Positions 1 to 8,692 of a stretch of DNA of 41,617 nucleotides are shown piece after piece; the first letter of the stretch is position 1, and every line of letters begins with the position of its first letter. The notes under the pieces were generated by a model that saw only the letters and a list, made by a program, of their open reading frames with translations, did not search any database and was not told where the DNA came from. This DNA comes from an uncultured Alphaproteobacteria bacterium (GTDB lineage Bacteria; Pseudomonadota; Alphaproteobacteria; HIMB59), in assembly GCA_902617515.1 (NCBI GenBank), contig CACMWX010000007.1, positions 1-41,617 on the forward strand, given 5' to 3'. The translations under genes and the position numbers were made by a program.

Positions 1-2
1 AA

Positions 3-155
3 CTTAATCTTATTTTTTTTATTTTTTCGTCTGTTCTCATACTCGATTTCATAATTACTGCGCTTGGTATTATGATTTTTGAGGTATTATTCTCAGTTAC
101 AGAATTAATACTTTTGGGATCTTTATTTATCTTCAAATTAAAAAAAAGTATTTAG
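3..155 (+). CDS. C-terminal fragment of a membrane protein (runs off the left edge)
   Basis: An open frame enters from the left edge and stops at TAG 153-155, giving about 50 residues. It is almost wholly hydrophobic (Leu, Ile, Phe, Val) apart from two acidic positions, and ends in a short basic tail (KLKKSI). This is what the last two membrane helices of an integral membrane protein look like. The stop lies 4 bases before the flippase gene at 160, so the two are probably co-transcribed. The surrounding glycan genes make a polysaccharide polymerase or membrane glycosyltransferase a reasonable guess, but nothing in the visible part proves it. Confidence 0.55.
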   Translation, partial: LNLIFFIFSSVLILDFIITALGIMIFEVLFSVTELILLGSLFIFKLKKSI

Positions 156-159
156 AGCA

Positions 160-1425
160 TTGATTAATAATTTAAATTTATTCCTTAGAGGTCTTAGCTC
201 TGTATTTATTCTATCTAATTTGGGAAACTTATTTAGTTATATATTCATATTTATACTAGGTAGATATCTAAATAATCATGATTTTTCTATTTTTATGACT
301 TTGAACTCTTTCATAGCTATTTTAATTAGTCCAATAGCATTTTCTCCAATGGTGTTGTCAAAATCATTTATAAATAATTTTAGTTTTTCTGATTTACTTA
401 AATCAAATTACATCAAAAATTTAATTTTTCTTACAATATTTCTTGTGATAATTTTAGACTTAATCTTTCTAGCTTTTTTTAATCAAATTAAATTAGTATT
501 AAATTATGATAATCATTTTCATATTTTATTAAGTCTGATTATTATAAATTTGTCATATATCTCAATTCCAATGCATGGAATTTTTCAGGGCGCAAGATTA
601 TTTTTTAAGTTTTCATTAATAGCGTCAATGCCAATGTTTTTGAAAGTTTTATTTGTATTTGTATTTTTTTATTTTTTATTAGACTTAAGCCTCCTCGATT
701 TAGTCTTGTATTCAATAATTTCGGCTATAACTTTGACTATAATTATTTCTGTCTATTTTTTATTGAAATCATTCAATTTAAGATTAGGTGGTTTTTCAAA
801 GAATGTAATATTTGACATCTTTAAATCATTTAAGGATTTTCAATTTATATTAATTTGCAATATTTATTACCTGTTTTTAATCAGTGTTGATATCATAATC
901 GCAAATAATATTTTTAATTCAGAGGAAACAGCAAATTATAGTAAACTATCCGTTATTGCTAAATCTATATTTTACCTTTTTTCATCTTTATCGGCAGTAA
1001 TATTTCCTATCGCAGTACAAAATAAATTTGATAATAATTTAAGAGAGTCAATTAAAAATCTTTTACAAGGCACACTAATATTTTTGGTAATATCATCTGT
1101 TGTTGTTTTTATCTTTTATTTTTTTTACGATTTAATATTTTTTTATAGTTTTAATATTTCATTACCTGAATATAAAAATATTTTTACAATACAATCAACA
1201 AATTATTGTATTCTAGCTCTCTCTCAGTTTATTGCTGTTTTTAATATTGCTAATAGTAAAAATAATTTTGTATATTTCTTTTTCATCTTAACTATTCTTC
1301 ATTTAATTACTGGTTTGATATATATAAAATCACTTACTGGGTTGATTTATTTAAATTTAATTATATCTTCATTGACTTTATTAATTGTTGTTTATCAATC
1401 AATCAAAGTAAGTAATGAAAAATAG
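160..1425 (+). CDS. Wzx-like polysaccharide flippase (MOP superfamily)
   Basis: This 421-residue protein is hydrophobic throughout, with roughly 12-14 predictable membrane helices and short polar loops. That pattern and length fit the MOP-superfamily flippases (Wzx/RfbX type) that move undecaprenyl-linked oligosaccharides from the cytoplasmic to the periplasmic face of the inner membrane. The N-terminal half has the usual layout: an amphipathic start, then a helix around residues 18-40 with GNLFSYIFIFILGRYL. The start is TTG at 160, since no ATG occurs near the first helix. The 3' end overlaps the next gene by 11 bases. Its place among nucleotide-sugar and initiating-transferase genes supports the role. 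The substrate cannot be deduced. A non-Wzx MOP transporter is the main alternative. Confidence 0.75.
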   Translation: MINNLNLFLRGLSSVFILSNLGNLFSYIFIFILGRYLNNHDFSIFMTLNSFIAILISPIAFSPMVLSKSFINNFSFSDLLKSNYIKNLIFLTIFLVIILDLIFLAFFNQIKLVLNYDNHFHILLSLIIINLSYISIPMHGIFQGARLFFKFSLIASMPMFLKVLFVFVFFYFLLDLSLLDLVLYSIISAITLTIIISVYFLLKSFNLRLGGFSKNVIFDIFKSFKDFQFILICNIYYLFLISVDIIIANNIFNSEETANYSKLSVIAKSIFYLFSSLSAVIFPIAVQNKFDNNLRESIKNLLQGTLIFLVISSVVVFIFYFFYDLIFFYSFNISLPEYKNIFTIQSTNYCILALSQFIAVFNIANSKNNFVYFFFILTILHLITGLIYIKSLTGLIYLNLIISSLTLLIVVYQSIKVSNEK

Positions 1426-2356
1426 AATTATAATATCAGGAGCTGCTGGATTTATTGGCACTAATTTATGTTTAAAATTACTTAAAAATGAAAACAACTT
1501 TATATATGGATATGATAACCTTAATACCGGTACGATAAATAACATAAATAAATTAAAAAATTTCAAAAACTTTAACTTTGAAAACATTGATATTACAAAT
1601 CAAATAAAAAATTTAGATTTTCCAGTAGATTATATAATTAATTTGGCTTGTCCTGCATCTCCAATACATTATCAAGCAGATCCTGTCAGCACACTAATGA
1701 CTAATGTAGCTGGTACACATAATTTGTTACAGCTTTCTTATAAATTAAAGTCTATTTTTATACAAGCATCAACATCAGAGATTTATGGTGATCCAAAAAA
1801 AAATCCACAAAAAGAGTCATATTTTGGCAATGTTAATTCTTTTGGTCCAAGAAGTTGTTATGATGAAGGTAAAAGAGCTGCTGAGTCTTTATGTTATGAT
1901 TTTATTAATAAATATAATTGCGATGTAAGAATTATGAGAATTTTTAATACATATGGAGAACATATGAGATTCGATGATGGAAGGGTTGTTTCAAACTTTA
2001 TTAATCAAGCTCTAAAAGGGAAGAATATAACTATTTATGGTGATGGTAAACAAACAAGGTCTTTTTGTTATATTGATGACTTAATTAGTGGGATTATTAA
2101 ATTGATGCAAACAAAATTAAATACCCCAGTAAATTTAGGTAACCCTGTAGAATTTAACATGATAGAGCTAGCTGAAATAATATTAAGATTAACTGGCTCT
2201 AAATCAAAGATATGTTTTCATGACTTGCCTACTGATGATCCGAAACAAAGAAAACCTGATATTTCTCTGGCTAGAAAAATATTGAATTGGGAACCCAAAA
2301 TTAAGCTTGAAGAAGGATTAAAGAATACTATTTCATATTTCAAAAATCCAAATTAA
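1415..2356 (+). CDS. uxs: UDP-glucuronate decarboxylase (UDP-xylose synthase)
   Basis: An extended SDR enzyme of 313 residues. The NAD-binding GxxGxxG is at residues 9-15, and the catalytic Tyr149-xxx-Lys153 lies in RSCYDEGKRAAE. The family-specific signature ACPASPIHYQ (79-87 region), the TSEIYGDP segment and the downstream IFNTYGEHMR and GDGKQTRSFCYIDDL stretches are typical of UXS. These enzymes oxidise and decarboxylate UDP-glucuronate to UDP-xylose in the cytoplasm. Length agrees with bacterial UXS lacking the membrane anchor. The gene overlaps the flippase by 11 bases and is followed 15 bases later by the WecA-like transferase. UDP-xylose, or a sugar derived from it, is therefore likely in the glycan. 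A related dTDP-glucose dehydratase is less likely because of the CPASP signature. Confidence 0.88.
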   Translation: MKNRIIISGAAGFIGTNLCLKLLKNENNFIYGYDNLNTGTINNINKLKNFKNFNFENIDITNQIKNLDFPVDYIINLACPASPIHYQADPVSTLMTNVAGTHNLLQLSYKLKSIFIQASTSEIYGDPKKNPQKESYFGNVNSFGPRSCYDEGKRAAESLCYDFINKYNCDVRIMRIFNTYGEHMRFDDGRVVSNFINQALKGKNITIYGDGKQTRSFCYIDDLISGIIKLMQTKLNTPVNLGNPVEFNMIELAEIILRLTGSKSKICFHDLPTDDPKQRKPDISLARKILNWEPKIKLEEGLKNTISYFKNPN

Positions 2357-2371
2357 ATAGGTGAATATTTA

Positions 2372-3406
2372 ATGAGCTTTTCATTTTTAGTAAATATTTC
2401 TTTCTTAGCTATGGTGTCATCTTTAGTATGCTATTTATTGAGAAGTGTCTTTATAAAAAATAATTTTTTTGATAAGCCTAAATTATACAAAGTTCATGAT
2501 TATCCAGTCCCAAAAGGGTATGGAATCATTTTCAATTTTTTCTTATTTATTTCATTTTATATTTATTATGAAGATTTTTTAAGTATCAACGATGAACTTA
2601 TACCCAGATTTTGGTTTCTATTTAGTGGATTTATATTTTTTACACTTTTCTCTTTTATAGATGATTTTTATGAAATTAATTCTAGAATTAAATTATATTT
2701 TCAAATAGCAATTATTTATTTATCCATATCAACATTACCATTAAATTTACATGATGTAATAAATAATTCTTATTTTAATTTTATTATTCCTTTTAAAATC
2801 ATTGAGATAATTTTAATTTTTATATGGATATTTATTATAAATGTTACTAATTTTTATGATGGAGTTGATAGAAATTTATTAATTAATTTAATAGGTATTA
2901 ATTCAGGATTATTAATTATATCTAAATTTTATGAAATTTCAGACTCATATTATTTTATTAGTTTAATTTTATTAATTTTTTCTTTATTTGGTCTATTGAA
3001 TTATTTTAAATTTAATCGTTTTTTCTTAGGTGACTCAGGAAGTATTCCTTTAGGTTATATTCTTGGTTGGCTTCTTATAATTTCAATATATAAAGGTTTT
3101 TTAATTGAAGTATTTTTTTTATGTTTTTTTATTATACTAGATGTAGTTTCTGTTTTGATTTTTAAAATTATTAAAAAAGAAAATATATTTGTTAGACATA
3201 ATGATTTTTTATTTCATCAATTATTTTTAAAATTAAATAAAAATATTTTCAAACACAATTTATTATATTTTATTTTATATTTTATTGTTAATTTGACACT
3301 GTTATCATATTTATATAAGAGTAATTTTTTGTATTTATTTATTCTTTTTTATATTTTTTATTTATTTGTTATATATTTTAATATCAAGAGGATATCTAAC
3401 AAATGA
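2372..3406 (+). CDS. WecA/MraY-family undecaprenyl-phosphate sugar-1-phosphate transferase
   Basis: This 344-residue polytopic membrane protein (about 10-11 helices) has the family 4 phospho-glycosyltransferase motifs. The Asp pair is in SFIDDFYEINSR, near residues 94-105. The second motif NVTNFYDGVD is near 159-168, FFLGDSGSIPLGY is near 216-228, and a basic loop VRHNDFLFHQL follows near 274-284. Such enzymes transfer a sugar 1-phosphate from a UDP-sugar to undecaprenyl phosphate on the cytoplasmic face, starting a lipid-linked glycan. The GD after NFY is followed by VDR where classical WecA has IDG, a small deviation. The gene ends with ATGA, sharing 4 bases with the next epimerase. The sugar transferred cannot be read from the sequence. 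Confidence 0.8.
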   Translation: MSFSFLVNISFLAMVSSLVCYLLRSVFIKNNFFDKPKLYKVHDYPVPKGYGIIFNFFLFISFYIYYEDFLSINDELIPRFWFLFSGFIFFTLFSFIDDFYEINSRIKLYFQIAIIYLSISTLPLNLHDVINNSYFNFIIPFKIIEIILIFIWIFIINVTNFYDGVDRNLLINLIGINSGLLIISKFYEISDSYYFISLILLIFSLFGLLNYFKFNRFFLGDSGSIPLGYILGWLLIISIYKGFLIEVFFLCFFIILDVVSVLIFKIIKKENIFVRHNDFLFHQLFLKLNKNIFKHNLLYFILYFIVNLTLLSYLYKSNFLYLFILFYIFYLFVIYFNIKRISNK

Positions 3407-4335
3407 AAATCCTAATTACAGGCGGAGCTGGATATATTGGTTCAGTGATGTGTGAGGTATTATTAAATGAAGGACATGAAATTACAGTAGTTGATAAACT
3501 TTTATATGGTCCCAACTCCCTAAACCATTTATTTTACAATCAAAAATTTAATTTTATTAAAAGTGACGTTAGAGATTTTCAAAATTATCAAAGAGAAATA
3601 AAAAAATCTGACTGTATTATACCGTTAGCAGCTTTAGTAGGGGCTCCAATATGTGATCAAAATATTGAAGAGTCATTTATTACTAATGAAATATCAGTAA
3701 TTAATCTTTTTAAAAAATTAAGTAACGATCAAATCGTTATTATGCCCACTACTAATTCTGGTTATGGGTCTGGTAAAAAAAATCAAATATTTGATGAAAA
3801 TTCAAAATTAAATCCAATTTCAAGATACGCATTACAAAAGGAGATTATTGAAAAAAAGTTAATGAGAAGAAAAAGCTCTATCAGTCTCAGACTGGCAACA
3901 GTATTTGGTTCTTCCCCCAGAATGAGATTAGATTTATTGGTTAATGATTTTACACATAAAGCCTATAAGGATAAATCAATTATTCTTTTTGAGAAAGAGT
4001 ATCGAAGGAACTTTATACATATAAGAGATGTTGCTAGATGCTTTTCTCATTGTTTGGATAACTTTGATATGATGAAAAAAAATATTTATAATTTAGGTTT
4101 ATCTGACTCTAATCTTACAAAATTAGAACTTTGTAAAAAAATAAAAAAATATATTCCAGATTTTGTTATTTTATCAAAAAATATAAAAAAAGATCTCGAT
4201 AAGAGAAATTATATTGTATCTAATAAAAAAATTGAACTTACTGGTTTTAAGACACAATTCAGTATTGATGATGGTATTATTGAGCTATTAAAACTATATA
4301 AATCATTCAAATACTATGAAAATGGTAATATATGA
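3403..4335 (+). CDS. NAD-dependent epimerase/dehydratase (extended SDR)
   Basis: A 310-residue extended SDR. TGGAGYIG at residues 6-13 is the dinucleotide-binding loop, D31 is placed to bind the NAD ribose, and Tyr142-xxx-Lys146 (RYALQK) is the catalytic pair. A Thr-Thr-Asn-Ser stretch near 116-119 fills the usual catalytic Ser/Thr position. It belongs to the nucleotide-sugar epimerase/dehydratase group, and the neighbouring kinase suggests a heptose- or deoxyhexose-linked substrate. It starts inside the previous gene's stop (ATGA) and overlaps the GHMP kinase by the same 4-base arrangement, so the three are translationally coupled. I cannot tell epimerase from dehydratase or reductase by eye. 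Confidence 0.75.
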   Translation: MKILITGGAGYIGSVMCEVLLNEGHEITVVDKLLYGPNSLNHLFYNQKFNFIKSDVRDFQNYQREIKKSDCIIPLAALVGAPICDQNIEESFITNEISVINLFKKLSNDQIVIMPTTNSGYGSGKKNQIFDENSKLNPISRYALQKEIIEKKLMRRKSSISLRLATVFGSSPRMRLDLLVNDFTHKAYKDKSIILFEKEYRRNFIHIRDVARCFSHCLDNFDMMKKNIYNLGLSDSNLTKLELCKKIKKYIPDFVILSKNIKKDLDKRNYIVSNKKIELTGFKTQFSIDDGIIELLKLYKSFKYYENGNI

Positions 4336-5309
4336 TTATTACCAAAACACCTTTAAGAATTACTTTTTTGGGTGGCAATTCCGACTATCCTGATTATTGT
4401 AAAATAAAAAATGGGTTAACTATTGGAACTACAATCAATAAGTATATTTATATAGCTTATAAGGATAGTTTAATTAGAGATAATTATAATTACAAAATAT
4501 CATATTTTGACTTTGAAAGAGCAAATCAAATTAAACAACTAAAACATCCTTTCTTAAAAAAAATTTTTCAAAAATACAAATTAAATTTAAAATTAGATAT
4601 GAATATTTCATCAGATGTACCAGCTAGTATTGGATTAGGTTCATCAGGTGCATTTTCAGTGGGTCTTGTAAAGCTTTTAGATAGAGTAACAAATAAAAAA
4701 AATAAACAAGACAAAGATTTATTTATTTCTTCGTATGAAATTGAAAGATCAATAGGAAATTATGTTGGGTATCAAGATTTCGTATACCCTAGCTTTGGTG
4801 GTTTCAGTAAAGTGCTATATAAAAATAATAAAATTACAGTATCAAAAAATTACTCAAAAAAAAATATTTCTTTAATTGAAAATTCAATATCTTTAATTTA
4901 TTTACCAAGGTTAAAATCTACACATATAGTAACTAACCATATAAAAAAAAGAATCATTACATCAAAAGTAGAAAATCTTATTGATAGAATAGTGGAAGTG
5001 ACAAAAGATGCTGATAAACTTCTAAAATCAACTAATTTCAACCTTGCTCATTTTGGTGAGCTTATAGATGAATATTGGAAGTTAAAAAAAAATATATCAT
5101 CAAAAATATCAAATAATAAAATTGAAAAAATAATTTCTGATATTCAGAATTTTGATATTTTTGGCTTAAAACTTTTAGGAGCAGGATCTGGTGGATGTAT
5201 TTGCATTTTTTCTAATAAACGTACAAAAAAAAAATTAAAAGAAAAATATAAAAAAAACTACATAGATATAAAATTTATAAAAAACAAATCAAAAATAATT
5301 GAAATATAA
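4332..5309 (+). CDS. hddA: GHMP-family sugar kinase, likely D-glycero-D-manno-heptose 7-phosphate kinase (HddA type)
   Basis: The 325-residue protein opens with TKTPLRITFLGGNSDYP, the N-terminal substrate motif shared by HddA-like heptose kinases and FGGY-unrelated GHMP kinases. The ATP-binding motif is at about 96-105 (VPASIGLGSSGAF), and the C-terminal LLGAGSGGCICIF is GHMP motif 3. HddA phosphorylates D-glycero-alpha-D-manno-heptose 7-phosphate at C1 on the way to GDP-heptose. A gmhA-like isomerase lies 2.8 kb downstream on the other strand, supporting this assignment over galacto- or fucokinase. The gmhB phosphatase and hddC guanylyltransferase are not in the window. The reading frame ends where a TTG-initiated glycosyltransferase begins (11-base overlap). 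Confidence 0.75.
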   Translation: MIITKTPLRITFLGGNSDYPDYCKIKNGLTIGTTINKYIYIAYKDSLIRDNYNYKISYFDFERANQIKQLKHPFLKKIFQKYKLNLKLDMNISSDVPASIGLGSSGAFSVGLVKLLDRVTNKKNKQDKDLFISSYEIERSIGNYVGYQDFVYPSFGGFSKVLYKNNKITVSKNYSKKNISLIENSISLIYLPRLKSTHIVTNHIKKRIITSKVENLIDRIVEVTKDADKLLKSTNFNLAHFGELIDEYWKLKKNISSKISNNKIEKIISDIQNFDIFGLKLLGAGSGGCICIFSNKRTKKKLKEKYKKNYIDIKFIKNKSKIIEI

Positions 5310-6456
5310 TAATTTATTAGTACCTATTATTTTTAATTTAAAAAATAAAAATGGTCATGTTTATAATTATCATTTTTTTATAAAAGAAATATGTTTGAAG
5401 AATAATATTAACTATAAGCCAATAGTTTTTTCAAATAAAATTAAATTTTTTTTTGCAAAAAATCAATTACCTATTCACAACTCAGTATTAGACAATTCAT
5501 TTACAGGAATTTTAAAACTAATTTTTTTATTAAAAATTAAAAATATATATAGAGATATAATATTTTTTTATGAAAAATTAAAAAATTTAGTTAGTCAAGA
5601 GCAAGGTAGAAAAATAAATTTTTTTTTAGAGTCTTTTAATTTATTTAGTTTGATTGTTTTAATTTATTTTGCAAAAAGTAATCAGTTTAATAAAGATTTA
5701 AACTATTTTATATTAATCAGAACACATCCTAAAAATGGAAACTTTATAATATCAACATATTATAAAATTATTTCACTTACTATTATAAATTTTATAAAAT
5801 CTTTTAATAAAAATAATTTTAAACTTATTACTGATACTGAAATTCTTAATCAACAATTAAATAAAATCTATAACCATAAATTTTACTATCTACCAGTCCC
5901 AACTTTTTATTCTAATTACAAAATTAAAGAAAATTTAAACGTGCCATCAATTATTTTTCCTGGTGAAGTGAGAAAAGATAAAAATATCAAAGATATGATC
6001 TATATTTCTTCTAGAATTAAATTTGACAAATATATGTCTGTTTTTTTTAAAAATATTTTTAAAGATAAAAATATGAATAATATTATATATATGAACGATG
6101 GATTATCATTTACTAAATATTATAATTACATAAAGAAATCTGATATTTCTGTTTTAACTCTAAAACCCAAATTCTATAAATATTCCAGTTCAGGTACATT
6201 TATTGACTCAATTGTCAATAAAAGTATTCCTTTAGTTTATAGCGGTACTTCAATGTCTATATTGCTTCGACAAAATAATTTGACTGAACTTATAATGACT
6301 AATAAATATAATTTTATTAATTTTATTAATAAATATTTCAATGATAATGTTTTTAAAAATAAAATTGATAAAAAATTTTTAAATTTTCATAAGAAGATTA
6401 GAATAATGCACTCAAAGAAATTTTTTGAAAAAAGTTTTTTACAAATATTAAAATGA
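5299..6456 (+). CDS. Putative GT-B glycosyltransferase
   Basis: A very AT-rich 385-residue protein rich in Lys, Asn, Ile and Phe. The C-terminal half resembles a family 4 type GT-B nucleotide-sugar domain: FPGEVRKDKNIKDM near residue 219, YYNYIKKSDISVLTL near 274, then SSSGTFIDSIVNKSIPLVYS near 297, which fits the usual small-residue loop, acidic residue and G-x-P region. The N-terminal half is poorly conserved and hydrophobic in places. The only possible start near the end of the previous gene is TTG 5299; no ATG occurs until much later. The gene ends in ATGA shared with the next gene. Function as a sugar transferase building the glycan is an inference from position and weak motifs. Confidence 0.55.
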   Translation: MKYNNLLVPIIFNLKNKNGHVYNYHFFIKEICLKNNINYKPIVFSNKIKFFFAKNQLPIHNSVLDNSFTGILKLIFLLKIKNIYRDIIFFYEKLKNLVSQEQGRKINFFLESFNLFSLIVLIYFAKSNQFNKDLNYFILIRTHPKNGNFIISTYYKIISLTIINFIKSFNKNNFKLITDTEILNQQLNKIYNHKFYYLPVPTFYSNYKIKENLNVPSIIFPGEVRKDKNIKDMIYISSRIKFDKYMSVFFKNIFKDKNMNNIIYMNDGLSFTKYYNYIKKSDISVLTLKPKFYKYSSSGTFIDSIVNKSIPLVYSGTSMSILLRQNNLTELIMTNKYNFINFINKYFNDNVFKNKIDKKFLNFHKKIRIMHSKKFFEKSFLQILK

Positions 6457-7358
6457 GAATATTAGTAACAGGATCTTCAGGTTTTATTGGGAATAATATT
6501 AAAGATATAATTGGCCAATCTTCAAACGATTTCATATTCGTTACATCTAAAGATTATAATCTAGAACTTCAAGATGAATTCTACTCAATGATCAATGATA
6601 TTAAACCAAATAAAATTATTCACTTAGCAGCTTATAGTGGTGGAATCAAAGCAAACAGGGATTTTCCAGCTGATTTTTATCATAGAAATCTATATATGAT
6701 AAATAATTTATTCTTAGCTCTTTTAAAGTCAAAACATAAAGTTGAAAAAACTCTTATCACGATTGGTGGGTGTAGTTATCCTGATACAAGTGACATTTTA
6801 TTTGAAGATAATATATGGAATGGATTTCCACAAATTGATAGTGCTCCATATTCTTTGGCAAAAAAAACTGCAATTATTGCAAGTTATGCTTTTAAAAAAC
6901 AATATAATATAAATTCACAAGTAGTAATACCAGCAAATGTTTATGGAAAATACGATAATTTTGATTTAGATACATCTCATGTTATCCCAGCACTAGTAAA
7001 GAAATTTATTGATAATAAAAATATAATAAAAATATGGGGAGATGGAAACCCTGTAAGAGATTTTATTTACTCTGAAGATCTAGCAAAAATTTTAATAAAA
7101 ATTATTTATAATGATTATAATTTTGATTTGTTGAATATTTCCTCTGGCAAAGGTGTAAGTATTAAAAATGTTGTAAAGTCTTTGATTCAAATAACTAATT
7201 ATAATGGTAAAATTGAATATGATAAATCTAAACCTAGTGGCCAAAGTGTAAAAATTTTTTCTAATAAGGAAATGTTAAAATTAGATTTAAAATTAGAAAC
7301 TGATTTATTTGAAGGATTAAAAAAGACTGTTATATGGTTTCAAAAAAATTATTCGTAA
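6453..7358 (+). CDS. GDP-L-fucose synthase-like epimerase/reductase (WcaG/Fcl family)
   Basis: A 301-residue extended SDR with TGSSGFIG at residues 6-13 and catalytic Tyr133-xxx-Lys137 (YSLAK). It keeps both extra acid/base residues of the GDP-fucose synthase mechanism: Cys107 in IGGCSYP, and the His of DTSHVIPALVKKF near 175-177. This marks an enzyme that epimerises and reduces a 4-keto-6-deoxy GDP-sugar, rather than a simple dehydratase. In heptose clusters, relatives act on GDP-6-deoxy-4-keto-heptose, which would fit the neighbouring heptose kinase. GDP-L-fucose synthase is the alternative, but no GDP-mannose dehydratase is present here. It shares 4 bases with the upstream gene and overlaps the next by 25. 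Confidence 0.75.
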   Translation: MRILVTGSSGFIGNNIKDIIGQSSNDFIFVTSKDYNLELQDEFYSMINDIKPNKIIHLAAYSGGIKANRDFPADFYHRNLYMINNLFLALLKSKHKVEKTLITIGGCSYPDTSDILFEDNIWNGFPQIDSAPYSLAKKTAIIASYAFKKQYNINSQVVIPANVYGKYDNFDLDTSHVIPALVKKFIDNKNIIKIWGDGNPVRDFIYSEDLAKILIKIIYNDYNFDLLNISSGKGVSIKNVVKSLIQITNYNGKIEYDKSKPSGQSVKIFSNKEMLKLDLKLETDLFEGLKKTVIWFQKNYS

Positions 7359-8131
7359 AAAAAAAAGTATTTATTTTAGGTGGTAATGGCTTTATAGGAT
7401 CCGAGCTTGTAACATATTTTAAACATTACAATTATGATGTTTTTTCCATAACTAGAAAAAATTATAAAAAATTTGTTAAAAAAAAATGTAATCTTTTTAT
7501 AAATGCTAATGGCAATTCTAGAAAATATTTTGCGAGTAAATATCCCATTGATGATTTCAAGCTTAATGTTATAGGTACGATAAATTCAGTATTTGATTTT
7601 AAATATGACAAATATGTTTTCTTATCTTCGATAGATGTTTATGGAAATTTCAATAAAAAAACATCCACCAAAGAAAAGACAAAAATTAATAAAAATACTC
7701 TTAGTTACTACGGTTTTACAAAAAAAATCTCAGAGGAGCTAATTCAAAAATATACTGAAAAATATTTAATTCTTAGATTGGGAGGAGTTCTAGGAAAAAA
7801 TTTAAAAAAAAACCCAATTTTTGATATTTCTAATAATAAAAAATTATTTGTCCATCCTAAAAGCAAATTTTCATTTATCTCAACATATGATATTTTTAAT
7901 TTTATTCTTAAAACTGAAAAAATTAATAATGAAATATTTAATGTTTCTGGAGAAGGAACATTGACAATTTCTGATGTGATTAAATTTTTTAATTATAACA
8001 AAAATGTTTCTAATAAATTACCTGTATTTAATTATTTAATTGATATTCAAAAAACTAAAAAAATATTTAATTTAAAGAAATCTAATTATTATTTTAAAGA
8101 GTTTGCCAATCAGTTAAATCAGGCCCTCTAA
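7334..8131 (+). CDS. NAD-dependent epimerase/reductase (extended SDR, short)
   Basis: A 265-residue SDR with GGNGFIG at residues 16-22 and a catalytic Tyr126-xxx-Lys130 in YYGFTKK, preceded by LSSIDVYGN (98-105), which supplies the catalytic Ser. It is shorter than typical nucleotide-sugar epimerases and very rich in Lys and Asn. The start at 7334 puts 25 bases inside the preceding gene, and the protein would carry a basic N-terminal extension before the first beta strand. A later start would cut into the Rossmann fold. It converges on the gmhA-like gene with an 18-base overlap. A dTDP-4-dehydrorhamnose reductase-like or 4-keto-reductase role is possible; the substrate is unknown. Confidence 0.65.
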   Translation: MVSKKLFVKKKVFILGGNGFIGSELVTYFKHYNYDVFSITRKNYKKFVKKKCNLFINANGNSRKYFASKYPIDDFKLNVIGTINSVFDFKYDKYVFLSSIDVYGNFNKKTSTKEKTKINKNTLSYYGFTKKISEELIQKYTEKYLILRLGGVLGKNLKKNPIFDISNNKKLFVHPKSKFSFISTYDIFNFILKTEKINNEIFNVSGEGTLTISDVIKFFNYNKNVSNKLPVFNYLIDIQKTKKIFNLKKSNYYFKEFANQLNQAL

Positions 8132-8692
8132 CATTTCAATATAAAAATGAGAAAATATGAGTTCTAATTCTTGATATGTATCTGTATTTTCACAGGGTAA
8201 TTTAATTATTAAATCAGTCTTTTTAACAATTTTAGACTTATCTGAAGTAATCAAAACAGATTTTATTTTCATTTTTTTTGCTTGTTGAATCGCTTCCAAA
8301 ATATTTAAGCTTTTATTACTTGATGTAAGCAAAATTAGTAAATCATTTTTATTACCAATAGCTGATAGTTGCCTAGAAAAAATATATTTGTAATTAAAAT
8401 CATTTGCTATTGATGTTATTACTGCAGTATCACTAGTCAATGATACAGAAGGGAGTGATCTTCTATTCAATTTGTATCTATTTACCAATTCTGCAGCCAT
8501 ATGTTGAGACTGTGATGCAGAGCCACCATTGCCAGCAAAGATGATTTTTCCTTTTTTATTTAAAGTTCTTTTAGATAAGGAAATTAATTCAAAAAGGCTT
8601 TCAAAATTATTTTCTAGTAAACTAATTTTTTCATTTAATAATTTCAATTTTGAAATAAATGAAGAGTGGATTATTGATTTATTTAGTTTCAT
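8114..8692 (-). CDS. gmhA: SIS-domain phosphoheptose isomerase (GmhA-like)
   Basis: The 192-residue protein matches sedoheptulose 7-phosphate isomerase in length and layout: an N-terminal helical segment, then the SIS loop FAGNGGSASQSQHMAAELVN near residues 52-71, SLTSDTAVITSIANDFNY near 84-101, the phosphate-binding LLTSSNKSLN near 120-129, and a terminal helix with TYQELELIFSHFYIEML. GmhA converts sedoheptulose 7-phosphate to D-glycero-D-manno-heptose 7-phosphate, the substrate of the HddA-type kinase encoded at 4332. The usual STSG is changed to TSSN. It overlaps the FkbM methyltransferase gene by 14 bases, so the two form a leftward pair. A different SIS sugar isomerase is possible but less likely. 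Confidence 0.8.
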   Translation of the reverse strand: MKLNKSIIHSSFISKLKLLNEKISLLENNFESLFELISLSKRTLNKKGKIIFAGNGGSASQSQHMAAELVNRYKLNRRSLPSVSLTSDTAVITSIANDFNYKYIFSRQLSAIGNKNDLLILLTSSNKSLNILEAIQQAKKMKIKSVLITSDKSKIVKKTDLIIKLPCENTDTYQELELIFSHFYIEMLEGLI

